A stretch of DNA of 64,000 nt from Rhodospirillaceae bacterium SYSU D60007 (GCA_003574685.1 QOCQ01000010.1:114734-178733); one strand, 5' to 3'; numbered from the stretch's first letter, positions 44,227 to 53,456 are shown. Notes: a model not told the origin generated them from the sequence alone. A program made the numbers and translations.

Positions 44227-46095
44227 CTAGGCGGCACTCTTCTTGCGGCCGAGCCTGCCGAGACGTTGTGCGATAAGGCTCTCTTCGGCGAGCAGACCCA
44301 TGAGCGCGATCGTGAGGGCAGTCTCGCAGCGATACGTCACGTCCAAGTCTTGCTCGGCGACATGCTTGGCTAGCTTTTGCGAGTGCGCAATCTTGCACAC
44401 CGCGACCTCACCGTATGTGTTCTTCACGATGTTCTCGACATCCTCGGAGAACACGTCCGGGTACTGTTCCTGGTGGTGCTTGATGGCTTCGAGGAGAATC
44501 GGGGAATCGTGGTTCATATAGACGGTCGGCCCCTCCGGATCGGCCGGAGCCCATTGTGCGAGGTGCCACGGCTCGTCGAACTGGTCCTTGCCGACATAGT
44601 GGAAGCGTGGCACGTCGACCGCGACCTGACGCTCGACACCCTGGCCATTGCCGCCCGGGATCGCACGCAGGTGCAGGACGTGGATGCGCCGCTTCCGTCT
44701 GCGCTTGCTCCGGACGCCACCTTGATCGCGATCGAGAACCTGGACGGTTTCGTCTGTCGGCGTGGCACTGCCCCAAGCCTCGTTGGTCTCGGGCTTCTGC
44801 GGAGGCTGCACAAGCTGCGTCGTGATCCAGCGGGTCCCGAACTTGTCCTGCAGACGCTTACGGTACTCGTCATCATTTAGTGTGCCAGCCGCCTCCCCAC
44901 GGGCCTGCCGGATCGCCTCGCGAATCGCATCGGGCATGTTCTCGGCAAATTCATAGCCCCAGTCGGGGAGCGGAATGGCGGCGCCTTTGTCACCGTTGCC
45001 AGTAAAGATGAGGCGGTTGCGACTCTGGTCCGGGTGCACGCCCCACATGCCGACCTGCGGATCGAAAAGGTGGGGTTCGACGATGATGAACAGGTTCTGC
45101 TGCACCTTCGCGTCCGCCACACCGAACCATCGGAAATGGGCCTTGTGACTAGTGAGCTCGAAGAGCTCGTCCCTGTACCTGACAGCAATATAACCGGACT
45201 TTTTCGCGTAGGAGTCCACTGCTGGGCGTACGCCCTCCCACAGGTACCAATGTGCTTGGGCCCGGTTCTGGTCGAGCGGAACGACGTCGGAAGCAGCGAG
45301 CTTACTGTCCTTTGCCTGGATGTCTGCCAAGTAGTGCTTCGCACCCATAATGCGCCGGTTGTTCGGCCGGCGTGTGTCCTCGCGATCCTGCGAGTGGGTG
45401 GGCCACTGAGCCTTGCGCTCACTGCGGAGCTCTGCAACGACGACGTCAACCTGCGTGAGGTCCCAAAAGCGGCTGTTGAGGTAAACCGAGAGTCCCTTGA
45501 TCGCGTTCTCGCCGGCCTTGGGATTGCCAATGATCGTGTCTGGCGCCTCCTCGCTACCGAGGAGCACGATCGTGGTGCCATTCTGGCGCGCCCACTCCGG
45601 TGCGACAATGCCCCAGTTCACGTCCTCGCCCCACGCGATCTCGGCTGGGTTGATGACGTAGGTGGTGCCCCTTTCGGTCTGGAATTCAGCGAGCTCGTAC
45701 TCGGCGCTGTCGGGGTCGAGCTCGATCTGGATCATCGACGGGCGGCCGTGCTTGTACGAGATGACAACTACGCCTTCCGGGTTCCACGGGAGCGAAGCGA
45801 TCTTGGCGCCGACCCCGAAATTGTCGTGGACACCCCCGATGCGCTTCGCGCCTTCCCCAAGAGTAGAGAAAAAGCGCAGGAGCTCTTCACCCGTCATGCC
45901 ACTCCCGTTGTCGGAGATGACCCGACGGTAGACCCCATTCTTTTCGACGGCCTGCCACTCGATGCCGAATTCGACCTTGGTGGCTCCAGCCTCCAGCGAG
46001 TTCTTCAAGAACTCGCGAGCCCATTGGTAGTTGCCGCACGCCTCGAACATGCGGGTAACGAAATGCGACGCGCCAACGATGGCGAGTTTCTTCAT
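44227..46095 (-). CDS. GHKL (Hsp90/MutL/gyrase-type) ATPase, function unknown
   Basis: The 622-residue protein has an N-terminal GHKL ATP-binding domain. The N-box is in WAREFLKNSLEAGAT (Glu28, Asn32), the DxGxG box is ISDNGSGM (Asp62), and the lid/G2 box is DNFGVGAK (91-98). A second, S5-like domain follows to about residue 350. The long C-terminal half contains a basic patch (RSKRRRKRR) and a helical end. No kinase, topoisomerase or endonuclease motif was found. The ATG at 46095 follows GGAG, and a TTG four codons earlier is weaker. It is the main gene of the putative tRNA-Cys element. Confidence 0.8.
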   Translation of the reverse strand: MKKLAIVGASHFVTRMFEACGNYQWAREFLKNSLEAGATKVEFGIEWQAVEKNGVYRRVISDNGSGMTGEELLRFFSTLGEGAKRIGGVHDNFGVGAKIASLPWNPEGVVVISYKHGRPSMIQIELDPDSAEYELAEFQTERGTTYVINPAEIAWGEDVNWGIVAPEWARQNGTTIVLLGSEEAPDTIIGNPKAGENAIKGLSVYLNSRFWDLTQVDVVVAELRSERKAQWPTHSQDREDTRRPNNRRIMGAKHYLADIQAKDSKLAASDVVPLDQNRAQAHWYLWEGVRPAVDSYAKKSGYIAVRYRDELFELTSHKAHFRWFGVADAKVQQNLFIIVEPHLFDPQVGMWGVHPDQSRNRLIFTGNGDKGAAIPLPDWGYEFAENMPDAIREAIRQARGEAAGTLNDDEYRKRLQDKFGTRWITTQLVQPPQKPETNEAWGSATPTDETVQVLDRDQGGVRSKRRRKRRIHVLHLRAIPGGNGQGVERQVAVDVPRFHYVGKDQFDEPWHLAQWAPADPEGPTVYMNHDSPILLEAIKHHQEQYPDVFSEDVENIVKNTYGEVAVCKIAHSQKLAKHVAEQDLDVTYRCETALTIALMGLLAEESLIAQRLGRLGRKKSAA

Positions 46096-46526
46096 CTCCA
46101 GCTCCAATCACTAGATGCGTCTAGGGTTCGGGTCTCGCCATCGCCTACGTTCGACATGGAGATCATGGCGGCGGCAGACTGAGCGAGACCACAAGAGTAT
46201 AGCACGGACGTTCAATGAAAGCAGTGCCGCGACACCGACATGTGCGGTGTTGACCTGGCAACTGCAGCGACGTTTGGGCTGTTGCCGCTCAGGGCGGGTC
46301 GCACCTCAAGCTAGGGCATCATAAGGTGCGATTGTAGTTGCGGAATCGCTACGATCTTCAACTGCCCTCGCACTGGGCAACTCACGCCATCTGGCAGGTA
46401 CACGCGTGCAAAAGTGCTCAGAAGGCATGGCAGCGGTGTCACACTCAGGCCGAAAAACCTAATGATCCTATAGGAAGGAGGAGTGTGACACTGGGAGCTA
46501 CTTTATTGATTTTTGAGACAATCGCG
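46096..46526. other. Non-coding stretch between the GHKL gene and tRNA-Cys
   Basis: About 430 bases without a supported gene. It should contain the GHKL promoter on its left and the inverted repeat at 46436-46491 on its right. The short frames present have no ribosome-binding site or recognisable motif. Confidence 0.6.
46436..46491. repeat. 11-bp inverted repeat inside the right end of the element
   Basis: GTGTCACACTC (46436-46446) and GAGTGTGACAC (46481-46491) are perfect reverse complements 34 bases apart. The centre contains the palindrome TCCTATAGGA (46466-46475). The structure sits 35 bases from the right copy of the 15-bp repeat. It could be a recombination-protein binding site or an RNA hairpin downstream of tRNA-Cys. 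Confidence 0.6.
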
Positions 46527-46540
46527 AGGCCCGAGCCGGA
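46526..46540. repeat. Right copy of the 15-bp direct repeat, within tRNA-Cys
   Basis: GAGGCCCGAGCCGGA is the 3' end of tRNA-Cys plus one base and is identical to 42553-42567. An intact tRNA at one end and a fragment at the other is the usual sign of site-specific integration. Confidence 0.7.
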
Positions 46541-46597
46541 ATCGAACCGACATAAAAGGATTTGCAGTCCTCTGCATAGCCATTCTGCCATCGGGCC
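46527..46597 (-). tRNA. tRNA-Cys (GCA)
   Basis: The minus strand forms a 71-base cloverleaf. The acceptor GGCCCGA pairs with TCGGGCC, the discriminator is U, the anticodon loop reads CTGCAAA with GCA, and the T arm contains GGTTCGATTCC. CCA is not encoded. Its 3' end is the putative integration site of the element to its left. Confidence 0.95.
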
Positions 46598-46709
46598 GGC
46601 GCGATTGGCCCGCGGGGTATATGACGCCGCGATGCGCGGGGTCAAGGTTGCCCGCCCGCCGCGCGGCGTTCTATAACCGCCGCGCCACCTTTCAGTACAA
46701 CGGGTTGTC

Positions 46710-47414
46710 GTGTCCTCCTCGCTGTCACACCCCGTCGCGGGTTCAACCGTGCCGACCGATTTCGTTCTGGCCCGCCGCAACATGGTGGAGGGGCAACTCA
46801 GGCCCAATGGCATCCTCCACCCCGGCCTGCTCGATGCGATGGCGGCGCTGCCGCGCGAACGCTTCGCGCCTGATCAGTGGGCCACCGTTGTTTATGCCGA
46901 CGAGGCTGTGCCGCTGGGCGGCGGCCGCTACCTGATGGAGCCCATGGCGCTGGCGCGGCTGATCCAGCTTACGCAGCCGGCGGAGACGGACCGCGCCCTG
47001 GTGGTCGGCGCCGGACCGGGCTATGGCGCGGCCATCCTCGGCCGGCTGGTCAAGTCCGTGACGGCGCTGGAGTCCGATCCCGAGCGCGCGCGGCGCGCCG
47101 GCCAGATCCTGTCGGGCCTCGGTGCTGCCAACGTCTCGGTCGTCACCGGCCCGCTGGCGGAAGGCCATGCGGCCGGTGCGCCTTATGATGTGATCGTGGT
47201 CGAAGGCTCGGTGCCGGCGATCCCCGAAAGCCTGAAGGAGCAGCTCGGCGAGCGCGGACGGCTGGCCGCCATCGTTGGTGGCGGCACGCCGGGTTATCCC
47301 GGGCGGGCGCATCTGGGCCGCAAGGTGGGCGGCATCTTCTCTTCGCGGCCGGTGTTCGATGCGGGAACCCCGCCATTGCCCGGCTTCGAGCGGCCCGCCC
47401 GTTTCGTTTTCTGA
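46710..47414 (+). CDS. Protein-L-isoaspartate O-methyltransferase family protein
   Basis: The 234-residue protein resembles PCMT enzymes that methylate isoaspartyl residues using S-adenosylmethionine. It has ARRNMVEGQLRPNGI at the start, PLGGGRYLMEPMALARLIQL, and the AdoMet motif ALVVGAGPGYGAAILGRL. This variant is conserved next to tolC in alphaproteobacteria, where a repair role is less certain. The start is GTG. It is followed by tolC about 120 bases downstream, on the same strand. Confidence 0.88.
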   Translation: MSSSLSHPVAGSTVPTDFVLARRNMVEGQLRPNGILHPGLLDAMAALPRERFAPDQWATVVYADEAVPLGGGRYLMEPMALARLIQLTQPAETDRALVVGAGPGYGAAILGRLVKSVTALESDPERARRAGQILSGLGAANVSVVTGPLAEGHAAGAPYDVIVVEGSVPAIPESLKEQLGERGRLAAIVGGGTPGYPGRAHLGRKVGGIFSSRPVFDAGTPPLPGFERPARFVF

Positions 47415-47536
47415 AAGGTCTGGTGCTTCTGCGCCCGCGGTATTTTGCGGGAGAGGGCAGAAATGTGCTATTAGGAGGACTCAATTCGGCACCGGCGGGC
47501 GCGCTTTGCGGCCAACCGGTGGAAGGGGGGCCGAGG

Positions 47537-48919
47537 ATGCGTATGCGTACCCACGTCTCGCGCTTGCGTCGTGGCGTTGCTCTCTGGCTGCTGGCTGCCG
47601 CGGCCGGCCTGCCAGCGGGCGGAGCCCATGCCCAGACGCTGACCGATGCTTTCGTCTCCACCTACAATTCCAACCCGGACCTGCTGGGACAGCGTTCGCG
47701 GCTGCGCGTTGTGGACGAAACCGTAAGCCAGGCGCTGGCTGGCTGGCGCCCCGTGGTGCGTGGCCAGGCCGATTTCGGCTTCGAGCGCCAGGACAGCTCG
47801 ATTCGCGCTGGCCGCCCGCAGGACCTGCGGCCCCGGTCCTATGCGCTGTCGGTCACCCAGCCGATTTACCGCGGCGGCAAGACGCTGGCGGCCACACGCG
47901 GCGCGGAAGCCGACGTGCGGGCCGAGCGGGCCGTGCTCACCGACCGGGAGCAGAGCGTGCTGCTCGCGGCCGTAACGGCTTACAGCGACGTGGTGCGCGA
48001 TGATGCCACGGTAGACCTGCGCCGCAACAACGTGCGCGTGCTGCAGGAACAGCTTGATGCCACGAACGCACGCTTCCGGGTCGGCGAGCTGACGCGCACC
48101 GACGTGTCCCAGGCCGAGTCCCGGCTCGCCCGCTCGCAGTCGGACCTGACCGCCGCCGAGGCACAGGCGGCGAACTCGCGTGCCACCTATCAGCGGGTCG
48201 TCGGCCAGCGGCCCGGCCCTCGGCTGCAGGAGGCGCCGCGCATGGGCACGATTCCGCGCAGCGAAGACCAGGCCGTGGCGCTGGCGATCGAGAACGCACC
48301 GCGCACGATCGCCGCCAAGCACCGCGTGACCAGCGCCCATTACGGCATCGACAACGCCATCGCCGACCTGCTGCCCACCGCCCAGATCGTCGGCCTGGTG
48401 TCACGGGGCTTCGATAACCAGATCAAGAATGATCACCTGTACTCCTATTCGATCGTTGGCCAGTTGACGGTGCCCCTCTACCAGGGCGGCGGCGAGTACA
48501 GCCGCGTGCGCGCCGCCAAGCAGAACTATGGCCAGCGCAGGAATGAACTCGACTCGGCGCGCCGCCAGTCGGCCGAGGCAGCCATCCGCGCCTATCGCCA
48601 GTTCGATGCGGCGCGGGCGCGGGTCGAGTCCCTGGGAACGCAGGTGCGCGCCGCCGCCGTGGCGCTGGACGGCGTCCGCCAGGAGGCGCAGGTCGGCTCC
48701 CGCACCACGCTCGACGTGCTCAACGCCGAGCAGGAGCTGCTTGATGCACAGGTCCAGCTGGTAGCGGCACGGCGCGACCTCGTGGTAGGCCATTACGCGC
48801 TGCTGGCCGAAACCGGCCAGCTCACGGCGCGCCAGCTCCGGCTGCCGGTGGAATATTACGACGAGGAGCGGTACTACAAGAACGTACGCGATTCCTGGTT
48901 CGGCCTGGGAACCCAGTGA
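47537..48919 (+). CDS. tolC: TolC-family outer-membrane efflux/secretion protein
   Basis: The 460-residue protein forms the trimeric outer-membrane and periplasmic tunnel of efflux pumps and type I secretion. It has a signal peptide (LWLLAAAAGLPAGGAHA), then TLTDAFVSTYNSNPDL and two TolC repeats (RVGELTRTDVSQAESRLARS; VGSRTTLDVLNAEQELLDAQ). The ATG at 47537 follows GGAAGGGGGG. The pcm-tolC-popZ order is typical for alphaproteobacteria. Confidence 0.95.
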   Translation: MRMRTHVSRLRRGVALWLLAAAAGLPAGGAHAQTLTDAFVSTYNSNPDLLGQRSRLRVVDETVSQALAGWRPVVRGQADFGFERQDSSIRAGRPQDLRPRSYALSVTQPIYRGGKTLAATRGAEADVRAERAVLTDREQSVLLAAVTAYSDVVRDDATVDLRRNNVRVLQEQLDATNARFRVGELTRTDVSQAESRLARSQSDLTAAEAQAANSRATYQRVVGQRPGPRLQEAPRMGTIPRSEDQAVALAIENAPRTIAAKHRVTSAHYGIDNAIADLLPTAQIVGLVSRGFDNQIKNDHLYSYSIVGQLTVPLYQGGGEYSRVRAAKQNYGQRRNELDSARRQSAEAAIRAYRQFDAARARVESLGTQVRAAAVALDGVRQEAQVGSRTTLDVLNAEQELLDAQVQLVAARRDLVVGHYALLAETGQLTARQLRLPVEYYDEERYYKNVRDSWFGLGTQ

Positions 48920-48940
48920 TCGCGGCCGGAGGTGGTGGGC

Positions 48941-49492
48941 ATGAGTGACGGCAAGCCGCAGAAGGATCCCTCGATGGACGATATCCTCTCGTCCATCCGC
49001 AAGATCATCCAGGAGGACGAAGGGCGCGGCCCCGCGCCGTCAGGTCCCGCCATGGGTGTCGGCGTGCCGATCGGCCGGCCGGCGGCGCAGCCAGGCACAA
49101 CGCATCGCGATGACGACGTGCTGCTGTTGACCGACCTTGTCGACGAGCCCGATCTCGACACCTCGCGGCGCTCATCGAAGCCGCTATCGCCGGAGCGGGA
49201 AGCGCCGCCCGCCGCCGCGCCGTCATCCCCTGCAGCACAAACCATTGCCGAGAGCACGCCGATGACCAGTAACCCGATTTCATCCGCCATGGACCGCCTC
49301 GCCCGTGCTGTCGAGGAGGCCAAGCCGCCGGTGGCGGCGCCGGATGCGGGTCCCACGGTTGGTGGCAATCGCACGCTCGAGGACATCGTCAAGGAAATGC
49401 TGCGGCCGATGCTTCAGGAGTGGATCGACAAGAACCTGCCGCAGCTTGTGGAGCGCGCCGTCGACCGCGAAGTCCAGCGCCTGACGCGCTAG
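48941..49492 (+). CDS. popZ: Polar organizing protein PopZ (DUF2497)
   Basis: The 183-residue protein has the three-part PopZ layout. The N-terminal helix (PSMDDILSSIRKIIQED) recruits partners, the centre is a Pro/Ala/acidic disordered linker, and the C-terminal helices (TLEDIVKEMLRPMLQEWIDKNLPQLVERAVDREV) drive assembly. In Caulobacter PopZ forms a polar scaffold that holds chromosome origins. The ATG at 48941 has a GGAGG site. valS, often next, is not here. Confidence 0.92.
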   Translation: MSDGKPQKDPSMDDILSSIRKIIQEDEGRGPAPSGPAMGVGVPIGRPAAQPGTTHRDDDVLLLTDLVDEPDLDTSRRSSKPLSPEREAPPAAAPSSPAAQTIAESTPMTSNPISSAMDRLARAVEEAKPPVAAPDAGPTVGGNRTLEDIVKEMLRPMLQEWIDKNLPQLVERAVDREVQRLTR

Positions 49493-49499
49493 CTGAAGA

Positions 49500-49525
49500 G
49501 CACCTTCCCCCGGAGGGGAAGGTGC
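49500..49525. terminator. Hairpin between convergent popZ and the Spy-like gene
   Basis: An 11-base perfect stem (GCACCTTCCCC at 49500-49510 and GGGGAAGGTGC at 49515-49525) closes a CGGA loop between two convergent genes. It could terminate both transcripts, although a T-run is lacking. It is related to the stem at 29682-29714. Confidence 0.6.
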
Positions 49526-49543
49526 GCCGGCGCTGAACCTGTC

Positions 49544-50104
49544 TTATTGCCGCGAAGACGGGGCATTGGCATCGCCGCCGTGGTGGCGGTGGTGACGCAT
49601 CATGCGATGCCCGTTCTTGCCGAAGCCGCCGTGGCCGATATGCGCCACCATGCGGGCCGCCTCCTGCTTCTGCGCATCGCTGAGCGTGGGCGTCAGCTTC
49701 TCGACGGCCTGGCGCAGGCCCTTGGTGGTTTCCAGCATCACGCCAAGCCGCTTCTCGCGGTCGGCGAGTTGTGCCGCGGCGTCAGGGGGCGTGGCGGGGC
49801 GCGTTGCCGTGGCGCGCTCGGTGCAAGCCTTCTGCGCCGGTTCGATTGCGGCCCTCACGTCCCTGATGAAGGTCTGCCAGGCGGATTTCTGCTGCTCGGT
49901 GATGCCGAGCTTCACCTCGGCATAGGCCAGCCGGCCAGCCACCATGGCGGGCATGTCGGCACAGAAGCGCTGCATCATTTCCTGTCGTCTGTCGCCGTGT
50001 GGGCCCGGCTCGGATTTCGGCGCCGTCTGCGCGATGGCGACCGCGCTGCCGGCCAGGGCTGCACCGGCAACGAGGCCGACGATCAGGTGTTTTCGGGTGA
50101 ACAT
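49544..50104 (-). CDS. Spy/CpxP-like (LTXXQ) periplasmic protein
   Basis: The 186-residue protein has a signal peptide (LIVGLVAGAALAGSAVAIA) and two LTXXQ-like helices (LGITEQQKSAWQTFI and LSDAQKQEAARMV). The end is His-rich (GHRMMRHHRHHGG) and may bind metal. Spy-type proteins act as periplasmic chaperones or metal/stress sensors. The His tail suggests a metal link, which is an inference. Confidence 0.85.
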   Translation of the reverse strand: MFTRKHLIVGLVAGAALAGSAVAIAQTAPKSEPGPHGDRRQEMMQRFCADMPAMVAGRLAYAEVKLGITEQQKSAWQTFIRDVRAAIEPAQKACTERATATRPATPPDAAAQLADREKRLGVMLETTKGLRQAVEKLTPTLSDAQKQEAARMVAHIGHGGFGKNGHRMMRHHRHHGGDANAPSSRQ

Positions 50105-50191
50105 GGAAACTCCTTCAGACGAGGGGCGGGATCAAACTCCCGCCTGTCCATACGCAGGCAGCAGTCCGCGTATCCCCGCGCCCGTAGGAAG

Positions 50192-51445
50192 TCAGACGGC
50201 GCGCACCAGGACGTGGCGCTTGCGCCCGGCCGAGAGTTTCAGGATGCCGTCGGAACCGGCATCGGAGATCGTCACCGGCTGCGTGTCGGACGTCACCGTC
50301 ACGTCGTTGACGCGCGCGCCGCCGCCCTTGATCAGGCGCCGGGCCTCACCCTTGCTTGCAGCAAGCCCGGCGTCCGCAAAGAGCTCGAAGGCCGCTACGC
50401 CGTCCTGCAACCGGGCGCGCGGAATCTGCACGGTTGGCAGGTCAGACGCGAGCGCGCCTTCTTCGAAGGTCTGGCGTGCCGTCTCGGCCGCCTGTGCCGC
50501 CGCCGCGGCGCCGTGACACAGGGCCGTGACCTCGTTGGCGAGGATCTTCTTGGCCTCGTTGATCTCGCTGCCCGCGAGCTTCTCCAGTCGTGCGATCTCG
50601 GCGAGCGGCAGCTCGGTGAACAGGCGCAGGAAGCGGCCGACATCCGCGTCCTCGGTGTTGCGCCAGTACTGCCAGAAATCATAGGGCGAGAGGCGCTCGC
50701 CGTTCAGCCACACGGCGCCCGCCGCGGTCTTGCCCATCTTGGCGCCCGAGCTGGCGGCCAGCAGCGGCGATGTCAAAGCGAACAGCTCCGCGCCGAGCAT
50801 GCGGCGGCCCAGATCCGCGCCCATGACGATATTGCCCCACTGGTCGGAGCCGCCCATTTGCAGGATGCAGTGGTGGCGCTTCCACAGCTCCACGAAGTCG
50901 TAGGATTGCAGGATCATGTAGTTGAACTCGAGGAAGGTCAGCGGCTGGTCGCGCTCCAGCCGCAGCTTCACCGAGTCCATCGTCAGCATGCGGTTGACCG
51001 AGAAATGGCGTCCCACGTCGCGCAGCAACGGAATGTAGAGCAGCGTGTCGAGCCAATCGGCGTTGTTGGCCATGACCGCATCGCCGGGCCCGTCGCCGAA
51101 GCGCAGGTAGTTGGCGAAGACGCGGCGGATGCTCGCCATGTTGGCGGCAATCTGCTCGCTGGTCAGAAGCTGGCGCGTCTCGTCGCGGCCGGAGGGATCA
51201 CCGACCTTGGTGGTGCCGCCGCCCATCAGCGCAATCGGTTTGTGGCCGGTCTTCTGCCACCAGCGCAGCAGCATGATCTGCAGAAGATGACCGACGTGCA
51301 GGGAGTCGGCGGTGCAGTCGAAGCCGATGTACGCAACGCGGCTGCCCGACGCCAAAAGCGCATCGAGCCCCTCGCTGTCGCTGCACTGATGCACCATGCC
51401 CCGTTCGTGCACGATGCGCATGAAGTCGGACCTGAACGTCGACAT
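50192..51445 (-). CDS. tyrS: Tyrosyl-tRNA synthetase
   Basis: TyrS charges tRNA-Tyr. The 417-residue class I enzyme has the HIGH-type motif SLHVGHL, the tyrosine/tRNA segment [11 protein letters not shown], the KMSKS-type motif AKMGKT, and a C-terminal S4 RNA-binding domain ([18 protein letters not shown]). The ATG at 51445 ([16 protein letters not shown]) fits the family. A longer frame overlaps the divergent anmK and is not real. The tyrS/anmK divergence is conserved in alphaproteobacteria. Confidence 0.97.
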   Translation of the reverse strand: MSTFRSDFMRIVHERGMVHQCSDSEGLDALLASGSRVAYIGFDCTADSLHVGHLLQIMLLRWWQKTGHKPIALMGGGTTKVGDPSGRDETRQLLTSEQIAANMASIRRVFANYLRFGDGPGDAVMANNADWLDTLLYIPLLRDVGRHFSVNRMLTMDSVKLRLERDQPLTFLEFNYMILQSYDFVELWKRHHCILQMGGSDQWGNIVMGADLGRRMLGAELFALTSPLLAASSGAKMGKTAAGAVWLNGERLSPYDFWQYWRNTEDADVGRFLRLFTELPLAEIARLEKLAGSEINEAKKILANEVTALCHGAAAAAQAAETARQTFEEGALASDLPTVQIPRARLQDGVAAFELFADAGLAASKGEARRLIKGGGARVNDVTVTSDTQPVTISDAGSDGILKLSAGRKRHVLVRAV

Positions 51446-51570
51446 CTTCCCGGTCGTGTCTGTCTTTTGTCCGCGGTTGCCCGGCGGCGGGGCGCTGCTG
51501 TAACACGAGGCCGGGTCCGCGAACAACGCGGCTCGCCCGGGGAGAGAAACGACATGCGGGATTGCGGCCG

Positions 51571-52686
51571 ATGCCGGCAGATCTGCTGAGCCGCGCCCGG
51601 GCGGGCGTGCCGCTGCGGGCGCTCGGGCTGATGAGCGGGACGTCGCTGGACGGGGTGGACGTGGCGCTGATCGAAACCGACGGCGAAGCCATCCGGGCAC
51701 TGGGGCCCTGGCTCACCGTGCCCTATGACGAGGGAGTGCGCGAAGCTGTACGGCGCGTCTTCGCCGCGGTTACACCGTCGTCCTGCACGCGGCATGCGGA
51801 ACGGCTGGTGACGGAAGCGCATCGCGACGCTGTGGCTGCGTTCTTCCGGGACTGGCCGGAAGAGGCACGCCGCGGCATCGACGTGATCGGCTTTCATGGC
51901 CAGACCATCACGCACCGGCCAGAGAACCGCTTCACCTGGCAGATCGGCGACGCCGCGTGGCTGGCCCGCCAGCTTGGCATCCCGGTCGTGGCTGATTTCC
52001 GCATGGCCGATGTCGCAGCCGGCGGGCAGGGGGCGCCGCTCGTTCCGGTCTACCACCAGGCCCTCGTTCGGGAAGCCGTGCGGCAAGGCCGGGTGCGGTT
52101 ACCGGTGGCAGTGCTCAATATCGGCGGGGTCGCGAACGTGACCTGGGTCGGTGAGGACGGGGCACTGCTGGCTTTCGATACGGGGCCGGGAAACGCTCCT
52201 CTCGATGACTGGATTCGCCGCCATGGGGCCGGATCCTGCGACCAGGACGGGCAGATTTCGGCGGCAGGCCGTGCGGACGAATCCTGGATCGATCAGCTTT
52301 TAAGCTCATCTTATTTCTTAAGAAAGCCACCAAAATCACTCGATAGAAATGATTTTTCCTTTGATCTTCAACTGCCCTTGGCAGACGGAGCCGCGACCTT
52401 GGCCGCCGCTTGCGCCGCGGCGGCAACGGCGGCCTTGGCTCACATGCCGCAGCGCCCCACGGGTTGGATTGTGTGCGGCGGTGGGTCTAAGAATAATAGT
52501 ATAATCAACAACTTAATTAGCTTTTCTAATATAAAAGTTGAAGATATGGACTGGCACGCCGATGCGATCGAAGGCCAGGCATTCGGGTTCCTCGCCATCC
52601 GCAGCATCCGGGGTTTGCCGCTCAGCTTCCCCACGACGACGGGCGTGCCCTCGCCGCAAACTGGCGGCAAGCTCTATAAAGTTTAG
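51571..52686 (+). CDS. anmK: Anhydro-N-acetylmuramic acid kinase
   Basis: AnmK opens and phosphorylates anhydro-MurNAc to MurNAc-6-phosphate during murein recycling. The 371-residue protein has [43 protein letters not shown] and the C-terminal IVCGGGSKN...[12 protein letters not shown]. The ATG at 51571 was preferred to a TTG three codons earlier. Two internal stretches (about 52295-52375 and 52486-52550) are strongly AT-rich, using codons such as AAT, ATA and TTA, yet the frame and family motifs are intact. The final codons are also AT-rich. Confidence 0.95.
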   Translation: MPADLLSRARAGVPLRALGLMSGTSLDGVDVALIETDGEAIRALGPWLTVPYDEGVREAVRRVFAAVTPSSCTRHAERLVTEAHRDAVAAFFRDWPEEARRGIDVIGFHGQTITHRPENRFTWQIGDAAWLARQLGIPVVADFRMADVAAGGQGAPLVPVYHQALVREAVRQGRVRLPVAVLNIGGVANVTWVGEDGALLAFDTGPGNAPLDDWIRRHGAGSCDQDGQISAAGRADESWIDQLLSSSYFLRKPPKSLDRNDFSFDLQLPLADGAATLAAACAAAATAALAHMPQRPTGWIVCGGGSKNNSIINNLISFSNIKVEDMDWHADAIEGQAFGFLAIRSIRGLPLSFPTTTGVPSPQTGGKLYKV

Positions 52687-52688
52687 TG

Positions 52689-53351
52689 TTATTTTTCAGA
52701 GACTTTCGGCTCTTCCTTCATTGATCGCGCGATGTACCGGTCAACCTCGACAGCCAGCTTGTCGAGAGAATCGTGGAAGAAGTGGTTGGCACCCTTCACG
52801 GTGCGGGATTCAACGGTGATGCCCTTCTGCTGCGACAGCCGCGCGACCAGCTTGGCGATGTCGGCGGCGGGCACGACCTCGTCGCGGTCACCATGCACAA
52901 TCAGACCGGAGGAGGGGCACGGCGCAAGGAAGGCGAAATCGTAGCTGTTGGCGGGCGGCGCCACCGAGATGAATCCGTCGATCTCCGGCCGGCGCATCAG
53001 GAGCTGCATGCCGATCCAGGCGCCAAATGAAAAGCCGGCGACCCAGCAGGCCCGGGCATCCGGGTTCATGCTCTGGAGCCAGTCCAGCGACGCCGCGGCA
53101 TCGCTCAACTCCCCCAGACCGTTATCGAACGTGCCCTGGGAGCGGCCGACTCCCCGGAAATTGAAGCGCAGCACCGAGAAGCCGCGTGTGGCGAACACAT
53201 GGAAAAGGGTGAACACCACCTTGTTGTTCATGTTGCCGCCCGCCTGGGGATGGGGGTGCAGCATGAGCGCAATCGGCGCGTTCTTTTCCTTGCTCTGGTG
53301 GTATCGGCCCTCCAGACGTCCATCCGGGCCAGTGTAGATCACGTCAGGCAT
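52689..53351 (-). CDS. Alpha/beta hydrolase (dienelactone-hydrolase-like)
   Basis: The 220-residue enzyme has the early ALMLHPHPQAGGNMNNKV segment, the nucleophile elbow VAGFSFGAW, the Asp region GDRDEVVP and the late His in GANHFFHDSLD. This small family is commonly next to the isc genes in alphaproteobacteria, with no proven link to iron-sulphur assembly. It converges on anmK with a two-base gap. Confidence 0.88.
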   Translation of the reverse strand: MPDVIYTGPDGRLEGRYHQSKEKNAPIALMLHPHPQAGGNMNNKVVFTLFHVFATRGFSVLRFNFRGVGRSQGTFDNGLGELSDAAASLDWLQSMNPDARACWVAGFSFGAWIGMQLLMRRPEIDGFISVAPPANSYDFAFLAPCPSSGLIVHGDRDEVVPAADIAKLVARLSQQKGITVESRTVKGANHFFHDSLDKLAVEVDRYIARSMKEEPKVSEK

Positions 53352-53456
53352 TCGCCCTACCTGCCAAGCTGCCGCTTATCTGCGGCTTCTGCCAAAATAC
53401 CCGAGGCCCATGCTCGGACACCAAATTCTTGCCAAGCAGGAACTTGATCTGGAAAC

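Larger units (their letters stand above)
42553..46540. mobile_element. Putative 4-kb integrated element at tRNA-Cys
   Basis: The segment is bounded by a 15-bp direct repeat whose right copy is the 3' end of the intact tRNA-Cys. It contains four small unknown genes and a large GHKL ATPase. Its base composition is visibly less GC-rich than the flanking core genes. No integrase is present, so it is either a remnant, a satellite moved by an integrase elsewhere, or a chance match. Toxin-antitoxin pairs and a second tRNA-linked duplication lie just to its left. Confidence 0.55.
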
